Assembly (NCBI GenBank): GCA_922989275.2
Contig: OV277858.1
Coordinates: forward strand, 4,960,001 to 5,024,000
Source: Gari tellinella
Lineage: Eukaryota; Mollusca; Bivalvia; Cardiida; Psammobiidae
Direction: 5' to 3'
Length of the DNA stretch: 64,000 nt
In this document: positions 54,251-64,000 of the stretch, in pieces
Layout: every line of letters starts with the position of its first letter
Numbering within the stretch: the first letter of the stretch is position 1
Notes under the pieces: model-generated
The model's input: only the letters and a program-made list of their open reading frames with translations
Databases searched by the model: none
Told to the model about the DNA's origin: nothing
Program-made: the position numbers and the translations under genes

Positions 54251-55321
54251 TAAATGAAGCAGGCGACAATTTCTAGTATTATTTCCCTCACTGAGAGGAA
54301 TGCGGTGAATTCAACGCTTCAAAACACACGTTTATATACAGTATATCAAAGGTGCTATATATCGGATACTAGACAAAACAGTGAATCCTTCACAAAAAAC
54401 CTATACATTTACGCAGTCTATTGTTACTCTTAATGGTATACATCCATCTTTAGATTACAATAAAAGCTTCTCCGCGAGTACGAATCTCCTTCCTTTACAT
54501 GATGGGTTAAGTTTTATAGTGAACGAGAGGGTTTGGCATTATACATGTAACGTAAGAATACGGGTCTAACTGTCGTTACTTTAACCTCGTTGAACATTAT
54601 ACACTTTTAGCGGCGAATTTAAAACCGTTAAACCCATGTGGCTAAATACGTGTTTTACTTGTTTTCTACACACGGCGTATATCGGTCTAAAACAGTTTAT
54701 GCTATACTGTAGAGGTTTTGTCGGACTGCATCTCTGTTCGTGCGTCTGTCCGAATTTAATTAAACCCTTCTTTGTGCTCGCTTATCTCTTATTACGCTTC
54801 GGTGACAGTTTAATCTAAAACGTGAAGCAATAGACTTTAATGTCTAGGCATTTCGTAAAAATTCTAATGAGGTCGTCACCCTCCGTTCCTATGGCCCGGG
54901 TGAACGCTGATTAACAAAATACGTATACGGGTTTTCTACATAAAGTGTAGTCGGCTTAGAAAGAAAATCCGAATGGTATAAAATTGTCAGTTACGGGGTC
55001 TACCCTGTCCAGCATTAGTATGGCGGTAGTTTGTTTTTTTGACTAGGATTGGACGCTAGCTAGAGACCTACAGACGCAGCGATACACGCTGTATACGAGC
55101 TTGGAATTTGACAAAAAAATTAAATAAAATTCGATTCAAGAAAGAAAACGTCTGCGTGGTTAATCGTGCGTGAGATATTATCCCCCACCCCCAATTCTCT
55201 GACGGTTCCGTCGCAGTCCTTTGCGGTCATCTGGGGATGTGCGATTCCGATTATACGGGGTTTTGAGCACATCCCCAGAGCGCACATCAATCAAGGAAGC
55301 TGGCGTCTGACATATACTACT
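54251..55321 (-). repeat. right terminal inverted repeat (1071 bp)
   Basis: Complement of 48,903-49,988, ending in CATATACTACT. Its outer part is nearly identical to the left copy. Confidence 0.9.
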
Positions 55322-55327
55322 AGTGTC
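55322..55327. repeat. 6-bp target site duplication, right
   Basis: AGTGTC directly after the right terminus, identical to 48,897-48,902. Confidence 0.9.
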
Positions 55328-56393
55328 AATCATTGTGGATCCAAAGCAGACGCCGATGTTCACGGCTTCTGATTAGGATCTAAAATGCTTGAAAGTAAAT
55401 ATTTCATCCGTGAAAAGGTAGTGGTTACGCGGCTTTTAATCAGGATCCAAACTACTCGAAAATGAAAGTTGTCTGTTCTAAATCTAAAACTAATAAAATA
55501 AATGTCAAACATTGTGATCCTGATAAGACGCCGCTTTACACGGCTTCTGGTAAGGACCCACAATGCTTGAAAAGAAAGATTGCATCCGTCGTCTGCTTGT
55601 ATTTGTTACTAATAACCAGTTTGGGATTTACAATGAATATAGGTGAAAGATAAATGTATTACAGGGACATCTCTAAGGTATGTAGATCTTATGTAAAATC
55701 ACGGAGGACTAACACCGGTGTTGTGTTAGTATTCCATGGTAAAATATCGGGCAGTATGCATATTTGATCAGCATCCAAACTATTTCTACCTGCTTAATAA
55801 CATATTTGTACAGTTAGATCGTGTTTTTACAGTGTGTTTTTATAGGTGTGAAATACAAGTTTTACGGGCAAATGTTTAAAGGAAAGTAGATCAAATGTAA
55901 AATATCGGCGAGTATGCATAACGAATCTACTTAATAATATATGTATACATGTGAATCGTGTTTAACACTGATCATAGGTGTGAAAACAGATAAATTGCCA
56001 CCAATAATCACTTATAACGTATTGAAATTTCCCCATATAATTATATCCTATTTGTGGTAGTCGTCGACCAAAAATGGTACACTTATGCAAAGGTACACTT
56101 TAACCATGGTACGCTTTGATCATAACCCTACGTGACCATACCTCCAATAGTTGAAATTAGCGGTACGGTCACGTACCCCCCTAGCGAGTCCTTTGAGAGT
56201 AGACTAGGGGTACGTGAGTTATACAATACTATATGGCAACAGTTTATTTTTGTTTGCAGATATTGTTAATATCGATGTAAATGTTTCTATTAATAGAGAG
56301 GTTTCGATTTCTTACGGGTACGTGTGACCACAAGTTCCCGTTCACGAGTAAAATATTTGTAAAGAGAGTTTCGATTTCTGTTACGTGAACGTG
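55328..56393. repeat. host repeat with several GATCAG-type hairpin halves
   Basis: Related to 44,868-45,372. CGGCTTCTGATTAGGATC and GATCCTGATAAGACGCCG-type motifs recur at about 55,335, 55,430 and 55,515. 56,135-56,223 is one half of the inverted pair with 58,837-58,925. Confidence 0.55.
56135..56223 (+). repeat. inverted repeat, left copy
   Basis: ATTAGCGGTACGGTCACGTAC through ACTAGGGGTACGTGAGT is the near-complement of 58,837-58,925. Confidence 0.75.
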
Positions 56394-56634
56394 TACGTGT
56401 AGAGAAAACGTGATTACTTCCCAATAAATTTAAACGCTAAATCTATTATTTCAATTAAAAACAGTTTAGAGCCAGATCCGACGCCGGGTAACCCTGATCA
56501 GGCTCCAACTGTTTACGACTCAGGCTCAAATGAGTCGACAAAATTGTCAAAATTTGTCATTTCACCCATTTAATGCGCTGCGTTTGCGTTTCGTTTGCGT
56601 TTAAACGGGAAAGAATAACGTTTTCTCCACCGTA
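56394..56634. mobile_element. MITE, TACRGTGGAGAAAACG family
   Basis: Left TACGTGTAGAGAAAACG, right complement TACGGTGGAGAAAACGTTAT. The central hairpin is CAGTTTAGAGCCAGATCCGA. A partial sister starts TATAGTGGAGAAACGTCATT at 56,753. Confidence 0.65.
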
Positions 56635-56752
56635 ATTGTACATATTATGTATACACGTATTGTCTAAATCGTGTTTCCAAATTGGACAACTTGTACAATC
56701 ATGCATGGTGTAGGTTTTAGTTTACTGTGTTATGCTAATCCATGATGCAGCC

Positions 56753-56965
56753 TATAGTGGAGAAACGTCATTCTTTCCAAATAAACGCGTTTACGCTAAA
56801 ACTAGTATTTCCCCTGCAGACAGTTTGAAGCCATACCACACGCCGGGTAACCCGGCATCTGAATACACTTCCATCATTTTTGTATCTCAGATGAAATTAA
56901 TTTGTAATAAATTTCAAAAAATGTAATTTTCTGCATGTTAATGTATTGTGTTTGCGTTTCGTCTT
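56753..56965. mobile_element. partial MITE of the same family
   Basis: The left end and hairpin (CACACGCCGGGTAACCCGG) are present; the right end is decayed. Confidence 0.45.
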
Positions 56966-57271
56966 CCATCGATGGGCATGTCTGCATCTCTTATTGCGTC
57001 GGCGATATATTTCCAGCTTTTTTGTTCTGGATGAGGTTTTGTGCTAACGACTCTCTCAACAGCTTGACATCAAGCGTTTCGTTGAAAAGAACAATTTTTT
57101 ACGGTTTGATGCCATTTTTCTTTAAAAATAAGTCAGCTTTAATAGATCTAGCATTGGATTATGTATCGATCTATACCTAATAGATCTATACATTTGTATC
57201 GATTCGATATAGAAAAAAATCTATTCTCAAATTAGAGGAACATGATCATATTTTATGTCTTATATCCAAAA

Positions 57272-57835
57272 ATAGAGATATATATATATAGAGAGAAAGA
57301 GAGAGAGAGAGAAGGGAGAGAGAGAGAGGGAGGGAGAGAGAGAAAGTGTGTGAGAGTAGGAGAGAAAAAAAATAGACAGAAAGAAAGAAGAAAGAGAGGA
57401 TGACAGAGATACATAGACAAACATACACAGTCAGAGAGACACAGATAGACACACACAAAAAGAGACAGATAGAGACAGAAAGATGGAGGGTGAGAGATAG
57501 ATATGGAGCGAAATAGAGGAGTTAAATAAATAGAGAGAGAGAGAAAGAAAGTAATAGACATACAGGGACAAAGAGAAAGAGATGGAAACAGAGAGACACA
57601 CAAGTAGACAGAAAAACAGACAGAGAGAGGGAGAGAAAGCAGACAGAGAAAAGGCGAGATATATAGATAAAGAGAGAAAGGGATAGAAAGGGAGACGAAA
57701 TGACAGACCGGACAGATAGGCAGACCCATAGACATGCGCAATCAGATGCAGACATACAGACTGAGACACAGAGAGAACGAGAGAGAAAGAGAGAGAAAGA
57801 GAGATATACATACAGACAACGGCAGATAAAGACAG
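57272..57835 (+). repeat. purine-rich GAGA/GACA low-complexity tract
   Basis: About 560 bases of (GA)n mixed with AGACAGA. The long open frames on the complement are Ser/Leu-rich artefacts of composition. Confidence 0.85.
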
Positions 57836-59334
57836 ACGCATGCACCTTGCACGCACATTGAAGCGTTTATTGAACGCGCAGTCTTGTTTTGCTCTTAGTT
57901 TAATAAAACGTCTGTATGGGTGGCAAATAGTTTGTATCCCGATTTTCTCCAGCCTCCGATCAGGATCCAACATGTTTGGAAATGACAGTACGGTTGTTTT
58001 ATACTTTTAACGTACATATGTGAGGGCCTCATTCAGTCAGTTGTAAACTACTATGGTATGCGACAACTTAGCGGTGAGGCGTTACAGAGTCGTGGAAAAT
58101 AGGCTGTTGAATAGCTTGAAATCTCCTTTCGGAAAACTGTCCTTTAGAAGTGTAAACGTTACATAGAAGTTATGAAGAAAACTGTTTTATTACTGCGTGA
58201 AAAAAATGCTATTTTTTGTCAGAGTTGGTATAGGTATATCATAAATATATGCAAACTTCCATTTGTCTGCGTTGTCTTGTTATACAAATATTTGAAAATT
58301 ATCGTGGGTTTTTGAACTACAAACGACCTAAACCAGTTTTGTTTAGAATAATTGCACTGTTTAATAAAAATTAATTGGGATCCATTGTAAACATGTTTTT
58401 CGAGTTGAAACAGCTAGGTCATTAACCAGTATATTTACATGTATCGATACTTGGTGGGAGCCGAAGCTTCGCTAGTTTCTATATTCTTACCACTTCATAT
58501 TCAGCGCTAAGTTAGGAAGCTCAGTAATTTTTAACAAACTTATTAGATTTTATATATTAGTTACCTTTGAATAAAAAATGCCACTTAACATTGGTGACGG
58601 ATTTGAACGGATTTCAGATATCGGGCGTATCTGACGATAACACCTAACCCTATATGATGAATACATCTATTCTCATTGCTGCTGTGAAAACAAGTTGGGT
58701 GGAGAATATTTGTCTAAGTTTCTTTGATTTTCTCCATCAAATAACCATAAGATAGGTAGAAATGAGAGATTATTAATATTAGAATTAATAGAACGTATCT
58801 GCAGGCAAAATAGTGTGTTGCTACATAGTGTAAATGACTCACGTACCCCTAGTCAACCCTCACAGGACTCGCTAGCGGTACGTAACCGTACCGCTAATAT
58901 CAAATATTAGAGGTACAGTCACTCCTGGTCACTACCTTTAGTTAAATACCTTGTATCATCAACTCTGGTAGTTTCGGACAGCCCGGTAGTTTGGGACACT
59001 TTACAAAGGAAACAAAATGGAACACATCCACTGGCTTCAGCGTGCCATAATTCTGTCAAAACTTTGGGAAGAAAGGCATTTGACTTTTAAAGAAGAGAAA
59101 ACTAAGATTATTGACTATTTTATAAAATTTGACTGATTGATCATCGATTATCGTAATTATGGTATTCATATTGCAATACAAAATTACCTTTACATACCTA
59201 GTCACATTTGTCCGGAGAAAGTTACTTCCTGTTCCACAATTGTTTTATCTCTGACCTTAGTTGTAAATAATTAATATCTCGTAGTATCCTTAATGTGAAC
59301 TGAAGTTTCAAACAGTTACGTCACAAGTCATTCC
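57836..59334. other. non-coding stretch
   Basis: A weak hairpin at about 57,925-57,975 (CAAATAGTTTGTATCC..GGATCCAACATGTTTG) and the right inverted copy at 58,837-58,925. No gene was seen. Confidence 0.45.
58837..58925 (-). repeat. inverted repeat, right copy
   Basis: Near-complement of 56,135-56,223; the two are 2.6 kb apart. Confidence 0.75.
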
Positions 59335-59576
59335 TTAACCCTTTCAACCCTACAACCCTCTGTAGAGATTACTGATTACATATGCAAACAGTGTAGACCC
59401 TGACCAGAGGGCTCCTATAGGAGCCCTCTGATCAGGGTATGCACTGTTTGATATTTTCATTGGTTTTTGTTGTCATACCAAAAATGCAACAGTACACTGG
59501 TTCAAATTACTTGTTCTAGAATAGTCCAAAAGGATTATGAATACCAACAAGCGAAATTAAGGGTTGAATGGGTTAA
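59335..59576. mobile_element. MITE with TTAACCC TIRs and hairpin, best copy
   Basis: The left end TTAACCCTTTCAACCCT and the complement of the right end TTAACCCATTCAACCCT differ at one base. The hairpin 59,384-59,452 has arms AACAGTGTAGACCCTGACCA and its complement around GGGCTCCTATAGGAGCCC. Confidence 0.8.
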
Positions 59577-60097
59577 TGTATGACGTCAAAAATCTGATCG
59601 TCCGAATGTACCAGAAGGCTTCAGTGATACAAATTGATCAGGGTGCATGTTTGTTTACCATGTATGCATTTTTATATTCATTTGTTAGATTCTCTGACTA
59701 TTTTAAATACTTTTTTATTGTGTTTGAGTTTGGAATAAAAAAGGTTACATTCATACAAGGTGTACGTGCGCATGCGCAGATAAACAGTTTAGGTGTCCGA
59801 ATCTACCCCACGCCAGGCTACATGTAAGACTAAATGGAGACACCGTTTGGCAGCCATTACAGGGTGGACACGCTTGAATATGCGGGTTTGTCCCGGTTTA
59901 TCCCGAAATACCATTTCGTCATTTCATTGGGGCCAAGTGCATGCGCATCAGTTAGGTACACCATCGGGAGTTGGTTGTCGATAAACTCGATCCAAACAGT
60001 ACGGTATTGAAGGAAAAACGCTTTAGCCTGTAACTGAGTCCGCTCCATGCATGGTCTTCTTTTTGGGATTGTGTTCACTAGTGCATGCTTCGGACGG
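59577..60097. other. possible regulatory CpG-bearing stretch
   Basis: GCGCATGCGCAG at 59,768-59,779 is a perfect NRF-1-type site, with a second TGCATGCGCATC at 59,937. Both strands carry open frames of about 60-70 codons over 59,835-60,078, and I cannot choose between them. It could be a promoter and first exon, or the end of a LINE. Confidence 0.3.
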
Positions 60098-60610
60098 AAT
60101 ACGGTCTACCGGTTTGCTGCCAATGCCTGTCAAGTTTTCCCCTGAAGTCATTAACATCTTTGGCATGCACGACCCAGTCTGGTAATCCGTTCCACTTATT
60201 CACTACGCTTAGCCCAAAGAGTGTTTGCAGATGTTCAGTCTACCTCGTTTCTTTGCCACCTTGAAGTGCTGTCGATTTGGATGCGGCATAGCGGTCTCTC
60301 CTGATCAACTCTGTCTCTGCCATTGACGGTCTTAAAAGTTGCAATCAGATCGCCCCTGTCTCACCATAAGTACATGGATCACAGCCTCATAGCTCTTAGT
60401 CTGTCTTCATATGAGAGATCACGTAGTGTCAAACACAGCTTGGTTGCTCTGCGTCGTGCCTTTTCAACCTCGTCCATGTCTCCAGCATATTGTGAATCCT
60501 TGGTGCGTTGTCCTATTCCAAGATTGGCCTAACCATGGTAGTGGAGAGCTTCTTGATGACAACTTTGTCTCTAGTATCCATTCTACCTCACATCCTCACG
60601 GGTAATTCTG
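60098..60610 (-). pseudogene. decayed LINE reverse transcriptase C-terminal fragment
   Basis: On the minus strand, with several frame changes, one can follow TMVRPILE, ATKLC-TLRDLSYEDRL, GDLIATFKTVNG and VVNKWNGLPDWVV. These are the C-terminal blocks of CR1/Rex-like ORF2. Stops and shifts are frequent, so it is old. No catalytic part remains. Confidence 0.7.
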
Positions 60611-60960
60611 GGCAGTGCGAGTATGTGCCTCTTAGTATAGTTAAGAAAAGTTCAAAGATGATGCTTAGCGGACGAAACAAAGTTAACAATGTTAAACACT
60701 TAGCAGGAAAAAAAGAGTAAAAACAGGATTAAAATTACATTGCTGGACTTAAGTTCAGAATAATTCATGGTGCTGACTGAGGACTTTAAGTTTTCAAGTT
60801 CTCATTCAGCCCGACATCTGCAGGAAGGTCATTCCCACTGTACTACTGTAAGAGGATAAACAGTATGAACTTGTTTGAAACTGACAGAATGACAGAGTCA
60901 AATTCAGTGATACTTCTACATTTATTTACTGATTGACATCAATATTTGCATATGCATTTT
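60611..60960. other. non-coding stretch
   Basis: Nothing recognised. Confidence 0.4.
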
Positions 60961-62162
60961 TATACGCCCGTCTTCAGACGGGACGTATTATGTCGTGGCG
61001 CTGTCCGTCCGTCCGTCTGTCCGTCCGTTAACTTTTTCATGTCCGCTCTCTAACTCAAACAAATTTAGTCCAATCCTTTTGAAACTTTGTCAGAATGTGT
61101 ATGACCATAATATTTCGGTCAAGTTCGATAATCAGCAAGATCGCCGTAGACATTCAAGAGTTATGCCCGTTTTTTCGTCAAAAACGGGCATTTTAGTAAC
61201 TTTTTCATGTCCGCTCTCTAACTCAAACAAATTTAGTCCAATTTTGAAACTTGGTCAGAACGTGTATGACCATAATATCTCGGTCAAGTTCGATAACCAG
61301 CAAGATTGCCCAAGACATGCCAGAGTTATGCCCCTTTTTTGTCAAAAACTGGCATTTTAGTTTGTCCGCTCTCCAACTCTAGCAAATTTATTTTAATCCT
61401 TTTGAAACTTAGTCAAAATATGTGTGACCATAATATCTCGGTCAAGTTTGAAAATCAGCAAGATTGCCCAAGAAATTAAAGAGTTATGCCCCTTTTTATG
61501 TCAAAAACGGGCATATTTTAGTTTGTCCGCTCTCTAAGTTCTAACTCAAACACATTTATTTCAATCCTTTTGAAACTTAGTCAGAATGTGTATGACCATA
61601 ATATCTCAGTCAGGTTAAATAACCAGCAAGATTGCCTCAGACATTGAAGAGTTATGCCCCTTTTTTCGTAAAAAACGGGCATATTTTAGTTTGTCCGCTC
61701 TCTAACTCAAACAAATTTATTCTTATTTTTTTTAAACTTTGTCAGCATGTATATGACCATAATGTCTAGGCCAAGTTCGATTAACAGCACGATTGCCCAA
61801 GACATTTAAAAGTTATGCCCCTTTTTCGTCAAAAACGGGCATTTTTTAGTTTGTCCGCTCTCTTACTCAAACAAATTCATTCCAATTATTTTGAAACTTT
61901 GTCAACATGTGTATGACCATAATGTCTAAGTCAAGTTCGATAACCAGCACAATTGCCCTAAGACATTCAAGAGTTATGCCTCTTTTTTCGTCAAAAACGG
62001 GCATTTTTTAGTTTGTCCGCTCTCGTACTCAAACAAATTTATTCCAATCCTTTTGAAACTTGGTCAGCATATGACCGCTAACTTTCTATTCCTCTTTTTT
62101 CCACTTTACCTTGATAGGGTTTTAGTACGACTACATTCTAAGATCGATTTGACGGGCGTATA
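60961..62162 (+). mobile_element. TATACGCCCGTC-type tandem-core element
   Basis: It starts TATACGCCCGTCTTCAGACG and ends TTTGACGGGCGTATAATG, so the tips are inverted. Seven units of about 162 bases follow, starting near 61,030, 61,199, 61,361, 61,521, 61,688, 61,850 and 62,010, each with GTCCGCTCTCTAACTCAAAC, ATGACCATAATATCTCGGTC and AGAGTTATGCCCC. It is non-coding. Confidence 0.8.
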
Positions 62163-62343
62163 ATGTGCCCGGCTTTCTGTGCTCTTGTTAATGAAGTGTA
62201 GATGGGCGTTTTTTTTATTTTTCATGTGAGCTGTCCCATGAAGGACACAGTTATTGGTCTTAATTTGGACTTTTCTGACTGAATAAAACTACTTCTACAT
62301 TTCTTTAAATGCAAATAAAGTTTTTCCATCTGGATCCAAATCG

Positions 62344-62553
62344 CTTTAAGGTAAAGCACGCCTGATGAAATCAGGCTAATGACGGTCAATATTGGTAATC
62401 TATGAAGTATCATCAACCATGACGTCAACCAACGGTTCACACTGAACCATGCTCAAACATGGTTCAGTATGGGCCGTCAGTTACGAGAATGGCAGATTGA
62501 TCTGTAGAGTATCGACATTGGCCTGATCCTAGTATGGGTGCTCTACCTTAAAG
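62344..62553. mobile_element. 210-bp MITE with CTTTAAGGTARAGCAC ends
   Basis: The left end CTTTAAGGTAAAGCACGC and the complement of the right end CTTTAAGGTAGAGCACCC are inverted. An internal hairpin ACTGAACCATG-CTCAAA-CATGGTTCAGT lies at about 62,441-62,468. Confidence 0.7.
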
Positions 62554-64000
62554 AGATTTTGATCAATTTGGATATCTCATTAGCAGTGTTCAATCTTAAA
62601 TTTAGAGGAGTATCAAACAGTTTGTAAACGAAGCCTCGCGGAAACACTGGGTCAAATCATTGACAAAGTAGGTTAACACTCTAGATGTCACATTTTGTTC
62701 CTGATCTTCATGAACATTGATCAGAATGTTCCTCTTTAGGTACTTCGCATACGAAAGTCACTGTTGCGGGCGAGCGGAATTGCGTCTTGACGACATATAT
62801 AATTTTCGATGTTTGAAAGAAGTGAATTAGGCGAAAATTTCTTTCCCTTGGATATGTAGTGACTGAGAGTCACTACTGTACTGCACGAGGATATCGTGCG
62901 TGTAGAGGGGATATATCATTCAGCTATTGGGAACGGCCGACTGAAGACGTGTTTTTCGCTAGGTAGTCTACTGAAGAAGCACATGTACACACGCCGGGCG
63001 ACATAGCTTTACTTTTAGGAGAGAAGTTTTCCAGAACTCAGTTCCAAGCCTAAGTCCAGGACTTCTGCTGCTTATGGGTTACGGAAGGCGGTGTGACGTT
63101 TATCTCTCAGTGGATGCAGATCTATGCATAAAGATAAGTATTTTCATGATAAATATAATGAGGTTACAGATAAGTTTTATGTTTGCAAACAAAGTAAAAA
63201 TGAAATTATTGTGGAAATTAAATTAAGAGAGAAAATCCATCCGAGCTTATAAATTTAATTCTATAGATACTATTCAGAATGCATATATCTTTGTCCGAGA
63301 AAAGGTTTTTGAAAAACAATAAGTTGGAAGAAACAGGGTCAGCATTGCATTTATTAATGAGTGCTAGCATCGTTATCAGACTATGTTTAATAGAATCATG
63401 CTGTTCGCATGTATCTACAGTTGTTAACTCACTGTCTGTTTGAATCCTAAACAATGATAAAACGTCTTATTTCAGACGTGCGTGCTTTAACAAACATGTT
63501 TGGAAGCAGTGTGTGAAATATGAGGATTTCATATTAGCACTGATGTTTTTAGAGAAAGATGGCTGGACGATTTAAGTTTAACGTTCTTTCTGCTTATCAT
63601 TTTCTAGTTATATACATTATGTTTTACCCATGAACAGAATATTTAGGGTTTTCTACAAAACGTGTAAAGTAAAAACACTATATTACATTTTATTACATTT
63701 TCTCGTTTTTGCCAATCGCTCTCGGAGAAACGCCCTATCTGTAAAAAAAAAACAAAAAAAACCCAGAAACACCACCCGTCTACTCACTGCTAAGTTCAGA
63801 GGGGAAAGTAAAGAATGTTATTATGTTATTAGACGACTGTTTATTAAAGTCGGCTTATATACATGTACAAAAACGTCTGCTGAAGTAAAACGTGGCTTGG
63901 TTCAATCTTGATTTGTTATCAAAGCAGAAACATATCCTTGTTAAAATTCTAGCATGTCTTTGTGCTCTTTTGAGTCATTGAGAGTTTATGCTTATTATAC
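62554..64000. other. non-coding stretch
   Basis: No gene could be supported. A 78-codon minus frame at 63,218-63,454 has ordinary composition but no splice or family signal. Confidence 0.4.

Larger units (their letters stand above)
48903..55321. mobile_element. compact Polinton/Maverick-like element (6.4 kb)
   Basis: It is bounded by inverted repeats that start 5'-AGTAGTATATGTCAGACGCC, and by a perfect AGTGTC duplication. Long TIRs, 5'-AG tips and a 6-bp duplication are the known signature of Polinton integration. Autonomous Polintons are about 15-20 kb and encode DNA polymerase B, integrase, packaging ATPase, protease and capsid proteins; none is seen here. The 4.26-kb interior holds five short genes, all on the minus strand, and is richer in GC than the flanks. 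It was probably mobilised in trans, an inference. It sits 46 bases from the (TA)n of the Penelope locus. Confidence 0.88.

Noticed and set aside
57246..57973. Long Ser/Leu-rich open frames
   Set aside because: They are composition artefacts of a purine-rich low-complexity tract.
59835..60078. Opposing open frames of 60-70 codons as a gene
   Set aside because: Both strands are open, neither has splice sites or a recognised motif, and a decayed LINE lies adjacent.

Overview
The window reads as nuclear DNA of a bivalve mollusc. It is AT-rich and intron-poor in signal, with no bacterial gene layout, and it is packed with repeat types that I know from bivalve genomes: elements opening with AGCTCACCTGAGC and closing in GGGCC..CTCTTG, elements framed by TATACGCCCGTC, AAGGTCAAGG and TGACCTAGTTTTTGACC tandem units, and tRNA-derived SINEs. 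The species is not determinable by eye. Most of the 64 kb is transposable elements, and host coding sequence is sparse.

Layout. 1-1238: 3' end of an L2/CR1-like LINE. 2.1-12.4 kb: a candidate first exon (+), tRNA-like SINEs, a TIR element with a tRNA-like core split by a later insertion, four exon-like segments of one possible minus-strand gene, a solo LTR holding a MITE, and a 49-bp perfect palindrome. 12.6-13.8 kb: a miniature Penelope-derived cassette made of two perfect palindromes carrying four hammerhead ribozyme motifs, then a second solo LTR. 13.8-16.2 kb: a tandem repeat element. 16.5-19.3 and 31.9-37.4 kb: arms of a large inverted duplication. Between them lie a 150-bp satellite (21.9-23.4 kb), a MITE cluster and a nearly full-length LINE (26.2-29.7 kb) broken by one in-frame stop. 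37.4-40.8 kb: a tandemly duplicated exon-like unit and the terminal exon of an MGAT4-like (GT54) glycosyltransferase with a one-base frame break. 45.4-48.9 kb: two head-to-head Penelope-like elements, one with an intact RT plus GIY-YIG reading frame, each with a different hammerhead motif at its 3' end. 48.9-55.3 kb: the most interesting object. 55.3-64 kb: MITEs, a purine-rich tract, a decayed LINE fragment and a tandem-unit element.

The 48.9-55.3 kb object is a 6.4-kb element with about 1.08-kb terminal inverted repeats, 5'-AG termini and a perfect 6-bp target duplication (AGTGTC). These are the hallmarks of Polinton/Maverick integration. It has no visible DNA polymerase B, integrase, ATPase, protease or major capsid gene. 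Instead it carries five compact genes on one strand: a Cys-rich protein, a basic 118-residue protein, a 146-residue protein, a 58-residue protein and a C2H2 zinc-finger protein. Several of them match, from memory, a module of small proteins that recurs in invertebrate genomes beside F54H12.2-type genes. It looks like a compact, possibly helper-dependent Polinton relative with mostly open reading frames.

Limits: all homology statements come from motif recognition without database searches, and many repeat boundaries are approximate.
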